From the NCBI GenBank assembly GCA_035325705.1, contig DAOKZI010000002.1:224713-288712 (forward strand): a stretch of DNA of 64,000 bases, given 5' to 3'. A model generated the notes under the pieces. It saw only the letters and a list, made by a program, of their open reading frames with translations, had not been told where the DNA came from and did not search any database. This document shows, in pieces, positions 32,498 through 43,497 of the stretch. The DNA comes from Ga0077536 sp035325705. Its GTDB lineage: Bacteria; Pseudomonadota; Gammaproteobacteria; Ga0077536. Position 1 is the stretch's first letter. Each line of letters begins with the position of its first letter. The position numbers were made by a program, and so were the translations under genes.

Positions 32498-32724
32498 CCG
32501 AAATGATCCCCATGCTTCGTCGCACAGGATTGCCGCCGATGCACCGCCGGCGCGACGCATTTCAGGCGCAGCGCCGATAAAGAAAATCTATATCGCCGGC
32601 CAGGCCGCGATTTCGCGCGCTATCCGGCGAAAACGCGCGTCGGACGCTTCGAAGCCCGCATTCCCGGAACGCGCGACAGGCGCTAGGATGCGGGGGCGAG
32701 ATAGAAAAGCTTGGGTGATCCCCG

Positions 32725-33699
32725 ATGAGATCTCTGACCCGATTGAAATCCTTGCAGGCACTCGAAGCGTCCGCCCGCCACGGCAGCTTCGTCGGCGCGG
32801 CGGCGGAAATGGGTGTGACGCCGGCCGCGGTGGGTCAACTTGTGCGCTCGCTCGAAATCTGGGCCGGCTACCCTTTGTTCAAACGAAAGCGATCGGGCAC
32901 TCAGCGGCTGACGCCGGTCGACGAGGTCCAGGGGGCGATCGAGGAAATCGCGCAGGGCCTCGATCGTCTCGAAGCGGGCTTGAAGAAGCTGCGCGGGAGA
33001 AAGGCGCGATCCGTCATCGTCGTCACCGCGTCGCAGGCCTTCGTCGCCCACTGGCTGCTTCCGCGGCTGGATGATTTCACGACCGATCATCCGCAGATCG
33101 AAGTGCGGCTGGACGTCGCCGAACGTCTGGTCGACCTCGAGCACAGCGAAGCGGACATCGGGATCCGCTGCGGGCTCGGCACCTGGCCGGGCGTCAAGGC
33201 CACGCGTTTGATGGGCGAGGAAATCATCGCCGTCTGCAACACGAGGCTGCTACCGGCCGGACGGCCCGCCACTGCCGAATGGATCGTGCAGCAGACTCTG
33301 ATCCACGACGGGATGCCGCATCCGGGTGCCGAGTTTCCGACGTGGAACGAATGGCTGGCCAAGCTCGGTGCGAGCAGCGAAGCCGCGCGACGGCGCTTGA
33401 CGATCAACTCGACGGCGGCCGTGCTGCAGGCCGCGGTCGCCGGCCGGGGGCTCGCCCTGGTGCGCAAAGCGCTGGCGCAGGAGGAGCTCCAGAGCGGACG
33501 CCTGCACCACCTGATGCCGCAGCTCCGCTGGCCGGTGAAATGGGGATATTTCGCCGTGGCCTCACCGAAATCCCTGCGCAGATCCGAGGCCAAGGCCTTT
33601 CACGACTGGCTGCTGCTGCAGGCGCAGCCGGCGCCGAAGGATGAAGCGCCGGCGCATTCGCAGACCGTCGAAGCGGTGTCACGGCTAGTCCGAGCATAG
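32725..33699 (+). CDS. LysR-family transcriptional regulator (GcvA-like)
   Basis: 324 residues. N-terminal winged HTH: LKSLQALEASARHGSFVGAAAEMGVTPAAVGQLVRSLE. Substrate-binding domain with VVTASQAFVAHWLLPRL, ADIGIRCGLGTWPG and the GcvA-typical late WPVKWGYFAVASP. Divergent from the SDR gene, classic arrangement for regulating it and itself from the 228-bp gap. Ligand unknown. Confidence 0.92.
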   Translation: MRSLTRLKSLQALEASARHGSFVGAAAEMGVTPAAVGQLVRSLEIWAGYPLFKRKRSGTQRLTPVDEVQGAIEEIAQGLDRLEAGLKKLRGRKARSVIVVTASQAFVAHWLLPRLDDFTTDHPQIEVRLDVAERLVDLEHSEADIGIRCGLGTWPGVKATRLMGEEIIAVCNTRLLPAGRPATAEWIVQQTLIHDGMPHPGAEFPTWNEWLAKLGASSEAARRRLTINSTAAVLQAAVAGRGLALVRKALAQEELQSGRLHHLMPQLRWPVKWGYFAVASPKSLRRSEAKAFHDWLLLQAQPAPKDEAPAHSQTVEAVSRLVRA

Positions 33700-33912
33700 A
33701 GAAAGAGGCGACCGTTTTCCGATTGCCAAGGGACACTCACTTTCCGATCCACTTACAGAACGGCGCGATACGCCCACCTACGCTTCTCGAGCCCGCTCGC
33801 CGCTGCCTGGCGCAGATTCAAGATGTAACGAGCGCTTGCCTCGTTCGCCGAGCGCTTCAGGTCGCGCAGCGCGGACGCAGCGTCCGGCCACTACTTTGCT
33901 AAGGAGAGCTTC

Positions 33913-34635
33913 ATGAAACGAACCATCGTCTACCTTGCCCTGTCCGTCTCGGCCGGCGCAGCGCACGCCAACGCGGTCAACACCCAAGACGGCGGCGTCA
34001 TCGCGGCCTTCCAAAGCGGGCTGAGCGTCGAGGACTTCGAATCCGTCGCCACCCGCACGCCGCAAGCCATCAGCAGTTACACGCAAGGCGATGCGGTGGA
34101 CTCCAATGCGTTCGTGTTCGACCAGATAGGCGGCGTCCAGTTTTCGGTCGGAGGCGCCGTGGGGACCAACATGCCGGCGCTCTACACCTTGTCCGGCGCA
34201 ATTGCGGGAGACGCCAAATCCGGCAGCACCGTGCTCGGGCCGGTCGATTTCGACTTCACGACCAAGTTCACGAGCGGTGCCTTCATCGAGGTTTTCTTTC
34301 CGGTCAAAGTTGCCAAGGTCGGCTTCTGGCTCAACCCAAGTTTGGGCGATGTCACGCTCATCGCCGCGGACACGAACTTCGCCTTCTCCGGTCTGCCCGA
34401 GACTACGCTCGAATCGGGGACGGGAACGGCCGGCAATTTCGTCGGGATTGAGCGCCCCACTGCGGACATAGGCGGGTTCAAGATAATCGGCCTCGGCAAC
34501 CAAGCCTTCAGCATCGACGACTTCAGCTTCGGCACACCCGCGCCCGTGCCGGTGCCCGCGAGCGTCTGGGCCTTGACGAGCGGATTGGCGGTATTGTCGA
34601 TGCGCCGCCGGCGGCTGGCCAAATCGCCCGGATGA
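33913..34635 (+). CDS. VPLPA/PEP-CTERM-sorted surface protein
   Basis: 240 residues with AAGGAG before the ATG. Signal peptide (MKRTIVYLALSVSAGAAHA). Mature beta-rich body (TFDFTTKF-type strands, DFESVATRTP). The C-terminus is a sorting signal: PVPVPASVWALTSGLAVLSM then the basic tail RRRRLAKSPG. Such signals are cut by exosortase-type enzymes and the protein goes to the cell surface or matrix. Function of the body unknown. Confidence 0.85.
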   Translation: MKRTIVYLALSVSAGAAHANAVNTQDGGVIAAFQSGLSVEDFESVATRTPQAISSYTQGDAVDSNAFVFDQIGGVQFSVGGAVGTNMPALYTLSGAIAGDAKSGSTVLGPVDFDFTTKFTSGAFIEVFFPVKVAKVGFWLNPSLGDVTLIAADTNFAFSGLPETTLESGTGTAGNFVGIERPTADIGGFKIIGLGNQAFSIDDFSFGTPAPVPVPASVWALTSGLAVLSMRRRRLAKSPG

Positions 34636-34685
34636 GCGGGCGCCGCCTCATCTGGCGCCGCAGCTCCGCCGATCGACAGCCGCCT

Positions 34686-34724
34686 TCGTCGCCCGGATGA
34701 GCGCAGCGAATCCGGGATCTTCGC
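34686..34724. repeat. REP-like repeat copy
   Basis: CGCCCGGATGAGCGCAGCG then AATCCGGGATC, a member of the dispersed repeat family; a very similar copy lies at 63557-63590. It lies between the CTERM gene and the DoxX gene. Confidence 0.7.
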
Positions 34725-34813
34725 CGGCGCCGGCGCGTGCCGGCGACATGGGAGCTTGCCGTGGTGAAGCGAGGATCGCCGCGCTCGAAACCGGGCTCGG
34801 CGGCACTTCCTCG

Positions 34814-35212
34814 TCACGCCCGGCGCTGCGCGCGCAAGCGATCCACGCTCCACGCGCCGCCGCCTGCGGCGGCGAAGTACAAGAACAGGAAAGACCAAGT
34901 GGCGGCCAGCTCGCCGCCGTTCAGCAGCGGCCAGAAGGCTTGCGGTGCATGCGCGATGAAATAAGCGAAAGCCATCTGTCCGGAGAGAATGAAAGCGACC
35001 GGCCGCGTGAAGAGCCCGATCAGGAGCAGCAGGCCTCCGAACACTTCGAGGGTGCCGGCAACGCCGTACATCGAGAACAGCTCGAACGCCTGCCGCTGCG
35101 GCGCCGGGAAGCCGAACATCTTCTGCGTGCCGTGCTGAATGAACAGGAAAGCGCTCACGATGCGCAGAATGCTCAGCAAATACGGCTGCCAGTCGTTCAA
35201 GAAGTCCTTCAT
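34814..35212 (-). CDS. DoxX-family membrane protein
   Basis: 132 residues from MKDFLNDWQPYLLSILRIV. Four membrane helices: SILRIVSAFLFIQHGTQK, TLEVFGGLLLLIGLF, PVAFILSGQMAFAYFIAHAP and TWSFLFLYFAAAGGGAWSVD. The early RIxxAFLFIxHGxxK and later GPxEVxGGxLLLxG patterns mark DoxX. Often linked to quinone or sulfur redox chemistry, but specific role unknown. Confidence 0.9.
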   Translation of the reverse strand: MKDFLNDWQPYLLSILRIVSAFLFIQHGTQKMFGFPAPQRQAFELFSMYGVAGTLEVFGGLLLLIGLFTRPVAFILSGQMAFAYFIAHAPQAFWPLLNGGELAATWSFLFLYFAAAGGGAWSVDRLRAQRRA

Positions 35213-35305
35213 CACGGCTCTCCTCGCGGCTCGGTGAGCAAGCATAGGACAGCGGCGAGGCGCGAGCCAGCAGCGAGCCTCGTAGTTGCCGCAACCCGAT
35301 TTCCC

Positions 35306-36724
35306 TCATAGCTCCCCGTACACCGGCAAGGCCTCCCCCGGTTTCAACAAGCGTCTATACGCCGGATAACCGAAGGTCGTGCTCGTCGACGTCGGCTCGA
35401 ACAGCAGCGCCGCAACGCGGCCGAGCGGTTGATCGAGCGCGATGCGCAGGGTGCCGGCCGGGATATGCAGCTCGCGTTCGCGCGCCGTCGTGCGCAAAGC
35501 GAAGGCGCCCTCGTTCATCACCTGCTCGATCCGATGCTCGACGACGCGCCGATGCGCGGCGCGCTCGACGTAGTCGAAGCGCAGGCCGTGCCGCCACAGC
35601 AGATCGCGCAGCACGTTCATGTGCCGCGGCACGAGATAGGCGCGCGGGGCCACGACGGGCGGATGCAGGGCGAGACGGCGATGATCGCGAAACGGGATCT
35701 CGACGATCTCGCCGGTGTCGATGCGCCGCAAGGGCAGGCGATGCGTCGCGTCCTGCGCAATCGGCGCGTAGTGGGCGGCGACGATCAGCGGCTCGCCGCC
35801 GCGCAGAAACGCGTCCCGGCCGCCGAGCTCGAGGATCGCCGGCGCATGCGCGGCGACGCGCGCAAGAAAGCTCCGGATGCACCGTAGCTGCTTCGCCGCG
35901 CGGACCTCGATGTTGCGAAAGCTCGGATACTGGCCGTCCTTGGGATCGAGCCGCGTCTCGAGCAGGAAAGACAGCGCGCCCAGCGCGCCGGCCTTGTTGC
36001 GGAAGCGCTTGATGGTGATCCCGCCGTGGGTCAGCGGCTGATCGAGCGAGAGGATCTCGCGGATGTAGCGATGCGCGCGCAGGCCGCTGCCGTCGACCTC
36101 GGCGATCACGTCGTTCAAGAGCACGTGCTCGCCGAACTGCAGCAACGGTGCCGGCAGGGCCGGGTTGTTCGCGACGTCGAACTGCGCCTGGAATTCGGTG
36201 AGCCAGCCGGCACGCCCCAGCGACTTGCGCTTCAGCGCCGCCGACTCGTGCGCATCGAGGACGACGTGCGGCCGATAGCGCTGAACGGCGGCGTCGAGCG
36301 CGCGGCTTTCGGGCTGCGACAGCAGCACGTAGTCGCGGTTGAGATTGACGCCGTTCGCATTGCGGCTGGAATCCTCGTCGCGCCCGTCCGGGTTCGCGTT
36401 CGGCACTACGATGATCTCGAGCACGTCGAGCAGATCGCGCAGATCGCCGTGCAAGAGCGCGCGCGAGATTTCGAGCAGCGCCTCGCCGCCCGCGGGCTCC
36501 GAGCCGCCGTGATGCGAGCCGACCAGCATCACGCGCGGCTTCTCGCGCGGCGAGGGTCGCGTGCAGATCAGCGCCCGGATCGGCTGGCCGCGCACGGACC
36601 AGCCCAGCGTCGCGCAGCTCGCTTCGTCGCTCGCAGCGGCGAGCCGGTTGAGGAAGTCCGCGATCTCCGCGGAGGGCGAGATGCGCCGGTGACGGCTGGC
36701 TTCTAGCGGAGTCTCCAGTTTCAC
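35306..36724 (-). CDS. M14-family zinc carboxypeptidase-like protein (cytoplasmic-looking)
   Basis: 472 residues, no signal peptide. Zinc site HxxE in LVGSHHGGSEPAGGEALLEISR, then VPNANPDGRDEDSSRNANGVNLNRDY (substrate-binding Asn-Arg) and the third ligand in HVVLDAHESAALKRKSLG. A C-terminal domain of about 130 residues follows. Tandem paralogue of the next gene (36747-38291), 22 bp away. Probably acts on peptides or peptidoglycan fragments; substrate unknown. Confidence 0.86.
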   Translation of the reverse strand: MKLETPLEASRHRRISPSAEIADFLNRLAAASDEASCATLGWSVRGQPIRALICTRPSPREKPRVMLVGSHHGGSEPAGGEALLEISRALLHGDLRDLLDVLEIIVVPNANPDGRDEDSSRNANGVNLNRDYVLLSQPESRALDAAVQRYRPHVVLDAHESAALKRKSLGRAGWLTEFQAQFDVANNPALPAPLLQFGEHVLLNDVIAEVDGSGLRAHRYIREILSLDQPLTHGGITIKRFRNKAGALGALSFLLETRLDPKDGQYPSFRNIEVRAAKQLRCIRSFLARVAAHAPAILELGGRDAFLRGGEPLIVAAHYAPIAQDATHRLPLRRIDTGEIVEIPFRDHRRLALHPPVVAPRAYLVPRHMNVLRDLLWRHGLRFDYVERAAHRRVVEHRIEQVMNEGAFALRTTARERELHIPAGTLRIALDQPLGRVAALLFEPTSTSTTFGYPAYRRLLKPGEALPVYGEL

Positions 36725-36746
36725 GCCGGCATCCTTGCCGCTCGTC

Positions 36747-38291
36747 TCAGGGCAGCTTCGCGACGCCCTTGAACGCGGGATACACGAAGTGCTCGCGATC
36801 CGCTCGGACGAGCGCCGCGTACGCGGGGTAGCGGAACAGGCTGCTCGTCGAGCGCGGATCGAGCAGCATCACGGCAACGCGGCCGTTCGGCTGCGCGACG
36901 TCGATCACGAGCGAACCCGCGGGCGCCGTCAGCGTCTTCGCTTCCGCGGCCAGCAGCTTCGCGCGATCGGTGATGTTCGGCTGCACGGCGTAGCGGCCGG
37001 CGAGCACCGCGTAGCGCCGCGGCGCGCGCAGCGCCTCGTAGTCGACGTGATGCCTGCCGAGCACTTCGCCGATGCGCCGCTGCTCGGCCGTGACGAGCAG
37101 CGTCGCCGGCAGCGCGATCTCGTCGGCATAGATCTGCTTGCGGTGATCGCGGAATTCGAGGTCCTCGAGCTCGCGCGTGTCGAGCCGGCGCATCGGGATC
37201 TTCACGCTGGGATGCGCCGGATCCTGTACGTAGCCCGTGTAGAGCGCCATCGTGCCGCCCGTCATCGCCTGCCGCGCCAGCGCCACCTGGGTCAGGATGT
37301 CGGCGCGGCGCTCGTGCATCAGCGCCAGGAAGGCGCGCAGGCAGATGAGCTGGCGATCGACGCGCACGGCGATGTTGCGATAGGTCGGCCAGCGATCCTC
37401 GCGCGAATCGAGCTTGGTTTCGACGAGGAAGGACGCGGCGCCCGACATGCCGGAGGTATTGCGAAAATTGCGCAAAGTGAGCCCACCGTTCGTGACGGGC
37501 TGGTGGATGCTGGTGATTTCACCGATGTAGCGATGCGCCGGCAGGCCGGCCTCGGTCACGCGCTGCGTGAGCGCCGGCAATAGATCTTCCAGGGTGAGCC
37601 TGCGCATCGCGTCGGTCACGCCCGGCGTATTCGCGATCTCGAACTGCGCGTCGAAGTCGGTCAGATAGCCGTCCTTGGCCAGCGTCTTGCGCTTCAGGAT
37701 CGCGGACTCGTGCGAATCGAGCAGCGCATCGGGCCGGTATCTCGCGAGCGCGTCGATCAGCACGCGCGTCTCGGCCTGCTCGGCGAGCACGAAGTCGGTA
37801 TTGATGTTGACCCAGTTCGCATTGGCGCGGCGGCCCAGATCGCGGCCGTCCGGGTTCGCGTTCGGCAGCAGGATCACGTCGGCGTCGTGCAGCAGCGGCT
37901 GCAGATCGCCGGCGGCGAGATCGCGCGCAATCTCCATCAGCGCTTCGCCGCCCGCGGGCTCGGCCGCGCCGTGCTGGGAGCCGATGATCATCAGCTTGAT
38001 CCTGCCCCCGCCGCTGCGGCCCTCGGGATGCGTGAAAACCAGCGCTTCGATCGGACGCCCCTGCACCGAGGTGCCGACGACTTCCTTGCGCGCATGAGGC
38101 ACGGCCGCGGCGATCGCATCGAGATAGGCGCTGATTTCGGCCGAGGTGCTGATACGCTCGAACTTCGCGGCCTCAAGCGGCGTCGGCGGCAGCTCGGCGG
38201 CGAAAGCGATCGACCAGAGACACGCGAGAATCAGGCTTGCGGTCCGCAGCGCGCGGCTCGCGGTCGGCGGGGTGGGATTCAAGATCGGCAT
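36747..38291 (-). CDS. M14-family zinc carboxypeptidase-like protein, secreted
   Basis: 514 residues from MPILNPTPPTASRALRT; the signal peptide (ASLILACLWSIAFAAEL) decides this start over ATGs further upstream. Catalytic motifs match its paralogue: IIGSQHGAAEPAGGEALMEI, LPNANPDGRDLGRRANANWVNINTDF and DALLDSHESAILKRKT. Unlike the downstream copy it is exported, so the pair may process the same substrate on both sides of the membrane. Confidence 0.87.
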   Translation of the reverse strand: MPILNPTPPTASRALRTASLILACLWSIAFAAELPPTPLEAAKFERISTSAEISAYLDAIAAAVPHARKEVVGTSVQGRPIEALVFTHPEGRSGGGRIKLMIIGSQHGAAEPAGGEALMEIARDLAAGDLQPLLHDADVILLPNANPDGRDLGRRANANWVNINTDFVLAEQAETRVLIDALARYRPDALLDSHESAILKRKTLAKDGYLTDFDAQFEIANTPGVTDAMRRLTLEDLLPALTQRVTEAGLPAHRYIGEITSIHQPVTNGGLTLRNFRNTSGMSGAASFLVETKLDSREDRWPTYRNIAVRVDRQLICLRAFLALMHERRADILTQVALARQAMTGGTMALYTGYVQDPAHPSVKIPMRRLDTRELEDLEFRDHRKQIYADEIALPATLLVTAEQRRIGEVLGRHHVDYEALRAPRRYAVLAGRYAVQPNITDRAKLLAAEAKTLTAPAGSLVIDVAQPNGRVAVMLLDPRSTSSLFRYPAYAALVRADREHFVYPAFKGVAKLP

Positions 38292-38388
38292 TCCTGCGCA
38301 GGCATCGGCCGAACGGTAGTCAGCCTCGTTTGAACCAAAGCTTAACATGCCGGCGACGGCCTGCCGCCCGGCCTCGACCCGCAAGCCG

Positions 38389-39990
38389 TCAGCGCATGCC
38401 CTCGAGCTCCCGTAATCGAAAGCGCTGAATTTTGCCCGTCGCCGTCTTCGGCAGCTCGTCGACGAAGGCGATCGAGCGCGGATACTTGAACGCGGCGAGG
38501 CGCTCCTTCACATGCTGCTGCAGCGCCTGTGCGAGCGCCGCGTGATCCTCGGTGAGGCCCGGCTTGAGCACGACGACCGCCTTCGGCTTCGTCAGTCCCT
38601 CCTCGTCGTCGACGCCGATGACGGCGCATTCGAGCACGGCGGGATGGCTGGTCAGCGCGGCCTCGACCTCGAAAGGCGAGACGTATTGCCCGCTGACTTT
38701 CAGCATGTCGTCGGATCGCCCACCGTAGACGTAGTAGCCGTCCGCATCGATCGAATACTTGTCGCCGGCCCGCGTCCACTCGCCGATGAAAGTCGCCCGC
38801 GATCGATCGCGTGCATTCCAATACATGATGGCGCTGCTCGGCCCGCTGATCTGCAGCTCGCCGAGCTCACCCGGCGCGACTTCCCGGCCGTCGTCGCCGA
38901 CGAGCCGGAGGCGATAGCCGGGCACGGGCTTGCCCGTCGTGCCGTAGCGCACGTCGCCCGGCCGGTTCGACAGAAAGATGTGCAGCATCTCGGTCGAGCC
39001 TATGCCGTCGAGCACTTCGACGCCGAACTGCGCCGTGAAGCGGCGGCCGACCTCGGCCGGCAGCGCTTCACCGGCCGAGGTGCAGATGCGCAGCGCGAGC
39101 GCCTCGCGCGGCGGCAGCGGCGCGTGCGCGAGCATGCCCGCATAGAGCGTCGGCACGCCGCAGAACACCGTCGGCCGGTGCTCGACGAGCCGCCGGTACA
39201 CCGCCGCGGGCGTCGGCCGCTCGGCCGTCAGCACCGTCGTCGCGCCGACGGCGAGCGGGAAAGACAGCGAATTGCCGAGCCCGTAAGCAAAGAAGAGCTT
39301 GGCGGCCGAGAACACGACGTCGTCTTCGCGCAGGCCCAGCACCGCGCGGGCGTAGAGCTCCGCCGTATGGATCGGGCTCGAGTGGACATGCACCGTGCCC
39401 TTCGGCGTCCCGGTCGAGCCGGAGGAATACAACCAGAAGCAAGCATCGTCGCGAGTCGTCGGCGCCGTCGTCGCCTCGGGCGCGGCGGCCGCCATCAGCG
39501 CCGCGAGGCTCGCGCGCCCGGGGCCCGCCTCACCGCCGGCGACGATCGCGTGGACGAGAAACGGGCTCGCCGCGATGGCCGCCTCGAACGCCGGCAGCAG
39601 CGGCGCCGCGACGACGAGCGCTTTCGCGCGGCAGTCCTTCAGCATGAACGCGTAGTCGGCGGGCTTCAGCAGCGTGTTGACCGCGACCGGCACGATGCCG
39701 GCCTTGATCGCGCCGAGGAACACGCTGGGAAAATCGATCGTGTCCTCGAGCGCGAGCACGATCCGGTCTTCGAGGCCGAGGCCCAGCGCGCGCAGCGCAT
39801 TGCTCGCGCGGTTCACCCGCGCGGCGAGCTCACGAAAGCTGTAGCACCCGCCGTCGTCGATGTAGGCGATCTTCTCGCCGCGCCCGGCGAGGAGATTGCG
39901 CTCGACGAGATCGTGGGCGGCGTTGTAGTCGCGCGGCAGCTCGAGCACGGGCGTGCCCTCCGCGTGCCGTACCGTCGATAGGCCGGTCAT
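38389..39990 (-). CDS. Benzoate-CoA ligase family protein
   Basis: 533 residues from MTGLSTVRHAEG (GGGGAG upstream). AMP-binding motifs: YSSGSTGTPKGTVHVHSS, the acyl-pocket run FFAYGLGNSLSFPLAVGATT, GSTEMLHIFLSN, GRSDDMLKVSGQYVSPFEVE and catalytic Lys in PKTATGKIQRF. The AYGLGNSxxFP segment is typical of benzoate and related aryl-CoA ligases. It activates benzoate to benzoyl-CoA, feeding the divergent box genes. Confidence 0.92.
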   Translation of the reverse strand: MTGLSTVRHAEGTPVLELPRDYNAAHDLVERNLLAGRGEKIAYIDDGGCYSFRELAARVNRASNALRALGLGLEDRIVLALEDTIDFPSVFLGAIKAGIVPVAVNTLLKPADYAFMLKDCRAKALVVAAPLLPAFEAAIAASPFLVHAIVAGGEAGPGRASLAALMAAAAPEATTAPTTRDDACFWLYSSGSTGTPKGTVHVHSSPIHTAELYARAVLGLREDDVVFSAAKLFFAYGLGNSLSFPLAVGATTVLTAERPTPAAVYRRLVEHRPTVFCGVPTLYAGMLAHAPLPPREALALRICTSAGEALPAEVGRRFTAQFGVEVLDGIGSTEMLHIFLSNRPGDVRYGTTGKPVPGYRLRLVGDDGREVAPGELGELQISGPSSAIMYWNARDRSRATFIGEWTRAGDKYSIDADGYYVYGGRSDDMLKVSGQYVSPFEVEAALTSHPAVLECAVIGVDDEEGLTKPKAVVVLKPGLTEDHAALAQALQQHVKERLAAFKYPRSIAFVDELPKTATGKIQRFRLRELEGMR

Positions 39991-40123
39991 CTGCAAAGCT
40001 CCCCTTGGAGGAAACGCTGCCAGGACGGCGTTACGCGGACCCTGGGACGGCCCGCCGCGCCTCATTTGGCGTCAGCCTCGATTCGTTCTCGCAAAAGCGG
40101 CGCCGTCTGTGCGGCGCGCGTCT

Positions 40124-40591
40124 TCAGGCCACCGCGTGCAGGCGTTCGATCCAGTCGTTCAGCCAGCTCGCGGTCGCTTCCTCCGGCATGATGCCCGAGG
40201 AGGCATCGTGGTTCAGCACCTCGCCGAGCCGCGTCGCGCCGAGCTTTTTCATCTGCGCGTCGAAGCGACGGCCGCCGAAGCAGAAAGTCTGCGCGTGCGA
40301 GGAATCACCGAGCGCGACGATGCCGTAGTGCACGTGCGAAAGCAGGGGCTTATCGCGGATCAGGGATTCGTAGAGCGCGCGCGCATTGTCGGGCACGTCG
40401 CCCTGCCCGTAGGTGGACACGATGAGGAGATACACACCCGCCGCCGCGGCGAACGCGCTCGCATCGAGCCCGTCCATCTGGCGTATCGTCGCGGGGATCC
40501 CCGCGCCGTTCAGGCGGAACTGCGCTTCCTCCGCGCAGTACTGCGCGTTGCCCGTCGTCGTGCCGACGAGGATGGTGACCGGTGTAGCCAT
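40124..40591 (-). CDS. Flavodoxin (MioC-like)
   Basis: 155 residues from MATPVTILVGTTTGNAQYCAEE, FMN phosphate loop TTTGNAQ near residue 10. STYGQGDVPDNARALYESL and YGIVALGDSSHAQTFCFGGRRFD are the two isoalloxazine-binding loops. Located between the benzoate-CoA ligase (133 bp) and the boxR promoter, and transcribed away from boxR. It may carry electrons to BoxB, whose usual reductase BoxA is absent here. Confidence 0.86.
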   Translation of the reverse strand: MATPVTILVGTTTGNAQYCAEEAQFRLNGAGIPATIRQMDGLDASAFAAAAGVYLLIVSTYGQGDVPDNARALYESLIRDKPLLSHVHYGIVALGDSSHAQTFCFGGRRFDAQMKKLGATRLGEVLNHDASSGIMPEEATASWLNDWIERLHAVA

Positions 40592-40613
40592 GATGCATGC
40601 ATTCCCATTCGTT

Positions 40614-40657
40614 CTTTGCGGTGGAGGCCGGCTTGCTTTGCGGTGGAGGCCGGCTTG
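40614..40657. repeat. Perfect 22-bp tandem duplication in the box promoter region
   Basis: CTTTGCGGTGGAGGCCGGCT plus TG, at 40614-40635 and again at 40636-40657, without mismatch. It lies just upstream of the boxR promoter and of the flavodoxin start. Confidence 0.9.
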
Positions 40658-40716
40658 TGAGCGCGATTGCCGCTGTACTATAGTGCATGGCACTTCAGAT
40701 GTAAGCACTATATTTC
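40655..40716 (+). promoter_or_regulatory. boxR promoter with BoxR/BzdR-type operator
   Basis: TTGTGA (40655-40660), 15 bp, TACTAT (40676-40681) make a plausible promoter. TATAGTGC (40679-40686) and GCACTATA (40705-40712) form a perfect inverted repeat, with a further GTGCATGGCAC between them. GTGC/GCAC-TGCA motifs are the known type of site for BoxR/BzdR repressors. Repression by BoxR, relieved by benzoyl-CoA, is the expected logic. Confidence 0.6.
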
Positions 40717-41631
40717 ATGTCGATCGTCCGCTCGGTGTCCCCTGCCCCCGCCTCTGCATCCAGCATTGCCGATGGCCCCGCGGCCGAGGCCGCGATGCTG
40801 GCGCGGATCGGCGCGCGGGTGCGCGAAGCGCGGGCCGGGCGCGGCATGAGCCGCAAGCTGCTGGCGACGCACGCGCAGATCTCCGAGCGCTACCTCGCCC
40901 AGCTCGAAGCCGGCCTCGCCAATCCCTCGATCGTCGTGCTCTCCAAGCTCGCCGAGGCGCTCGGCATGGACGTCACCGAGCTGCTCGAGGCGCGCAGGCC
41001 CGAGGCGCTGGAGATCGGGCTCATCACGCAGCTCTTGAAGCGCGCACCGGCCGGCGCGCTCGGTGCGATCCGCGCGCGGCTCACGCAGGAGCTCGGCCGC
41101 GACGGCGATGCGCGCCGCGAGCGCATCGCGCTGGTCGGCCTGCGCGGCGCGGGCAAGACGACCTTGGGCACGCGGCTCGCGCGCGAGCTCGGCGTGCCCT
41201 TTATCGAGCTCGACGGTGAAATCGAGCGCTCGGCCGGGATCAGCCTGTCCGAGATCTTCCTGCTCCACGGCCAGGCCGGCTTCCGGCGCTACGAGCGCCG
41301 CTGTCTCGAAGCGATCGTCGACAGCCATCGGCGCTGCGTGATCGCGACCGGCGGCAGCCTGGTCACTGAAGCGGCGACGCTGGAGCTCCTGCTGTCGAGC
41401 TGCCTGACGGTGTGGCTGAAAGCGGCACCCGAAGAACACATGGCGCGCGTCGTCGCCCAGGGCGACACGCGTCCGATGGCCGGCAACCAGGAGGCAATGG
41501 ACGATCTGAAGCGCATCCTCGAGGCGCGCCGCGCGCTGTACGCGCAGGCCGACGCCGTCGTCGATACCGCCGGTCAGGATCTGGAAGAAAGCTACGCGTC
41601 GCTGCGGCGCGCCGTGGCCGAGCCGAGCTAA
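40717..41631 (+). CDS. boxR: BoxR: HTH regulator fused to a shikimate-kinase-like ligand domain
   Basis: 304 residues. A Cro/CI-type HTH (residues about 30-85: IGARVREARAGRGMSRKLLATHAQISERYLAQLEAGLANPS) precedes a linker and a shikimate-kinase-like domain with P-loop GLRGAGKTTLG, FRRYERRCLEAI and VIATGGSLV. This fusion is the BzdR/BoxR benzoyl-CoA-sensing repressor. It heads the boxR-boxC-boxB set; stop is 15 bp before boxC. Confidence 0.93.
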   Translation: MSIVRSVSPAPASASSIADGPAAEAAMLARIGARVREARAGRGMSRKLLATHAQISERYLAQLEAGLANPSIVVLSKLAEALGMDVTELLEARRPEALEIGLITQLLKRAPAGALGAIRARLTQELGRDGDARRERIALVGLRGAGKTTLGTRLARELGVPFIELDGEIERSAGISLSEIFLLHGQAGFRRYERRCLEAIVDSHRRCVIATGGSLVTEAATLELLLSSCLTVWLKAAPEEHMARVVAQGDTRPMAGNQEAMDDLKRILEARRALYAQADAVVDTAGQDLEESYASLRRAVAEPS

Positions 41632-41646
41632 CGAGGAGTGAACCCC

Positions 41647-43344
<1,698 letters not shown>

Positions 43345-43497
43345 GCATGCGCGCTTCTCGCCGGACGCGCTGCCCGATTTCGAACCGCCGATGACGCCGT
43401 CCCCGGATCTCGGTGAGCTCCGTTTGCGCGCCGCGCAGCGCCGTCGCGCCGACCCATACCGAGGGCGTCATGGACGCCGACACAAGAGGAAACGTGC

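Noticed and set aside
33886..33899. GG-N10-GC sigma54-like spacing before the CTERM gene at 33913
   Set aside because: A start site about 12 bp after it would lie inside or past the AAGGAG ribosome site, so it cannot be the normal promoter.
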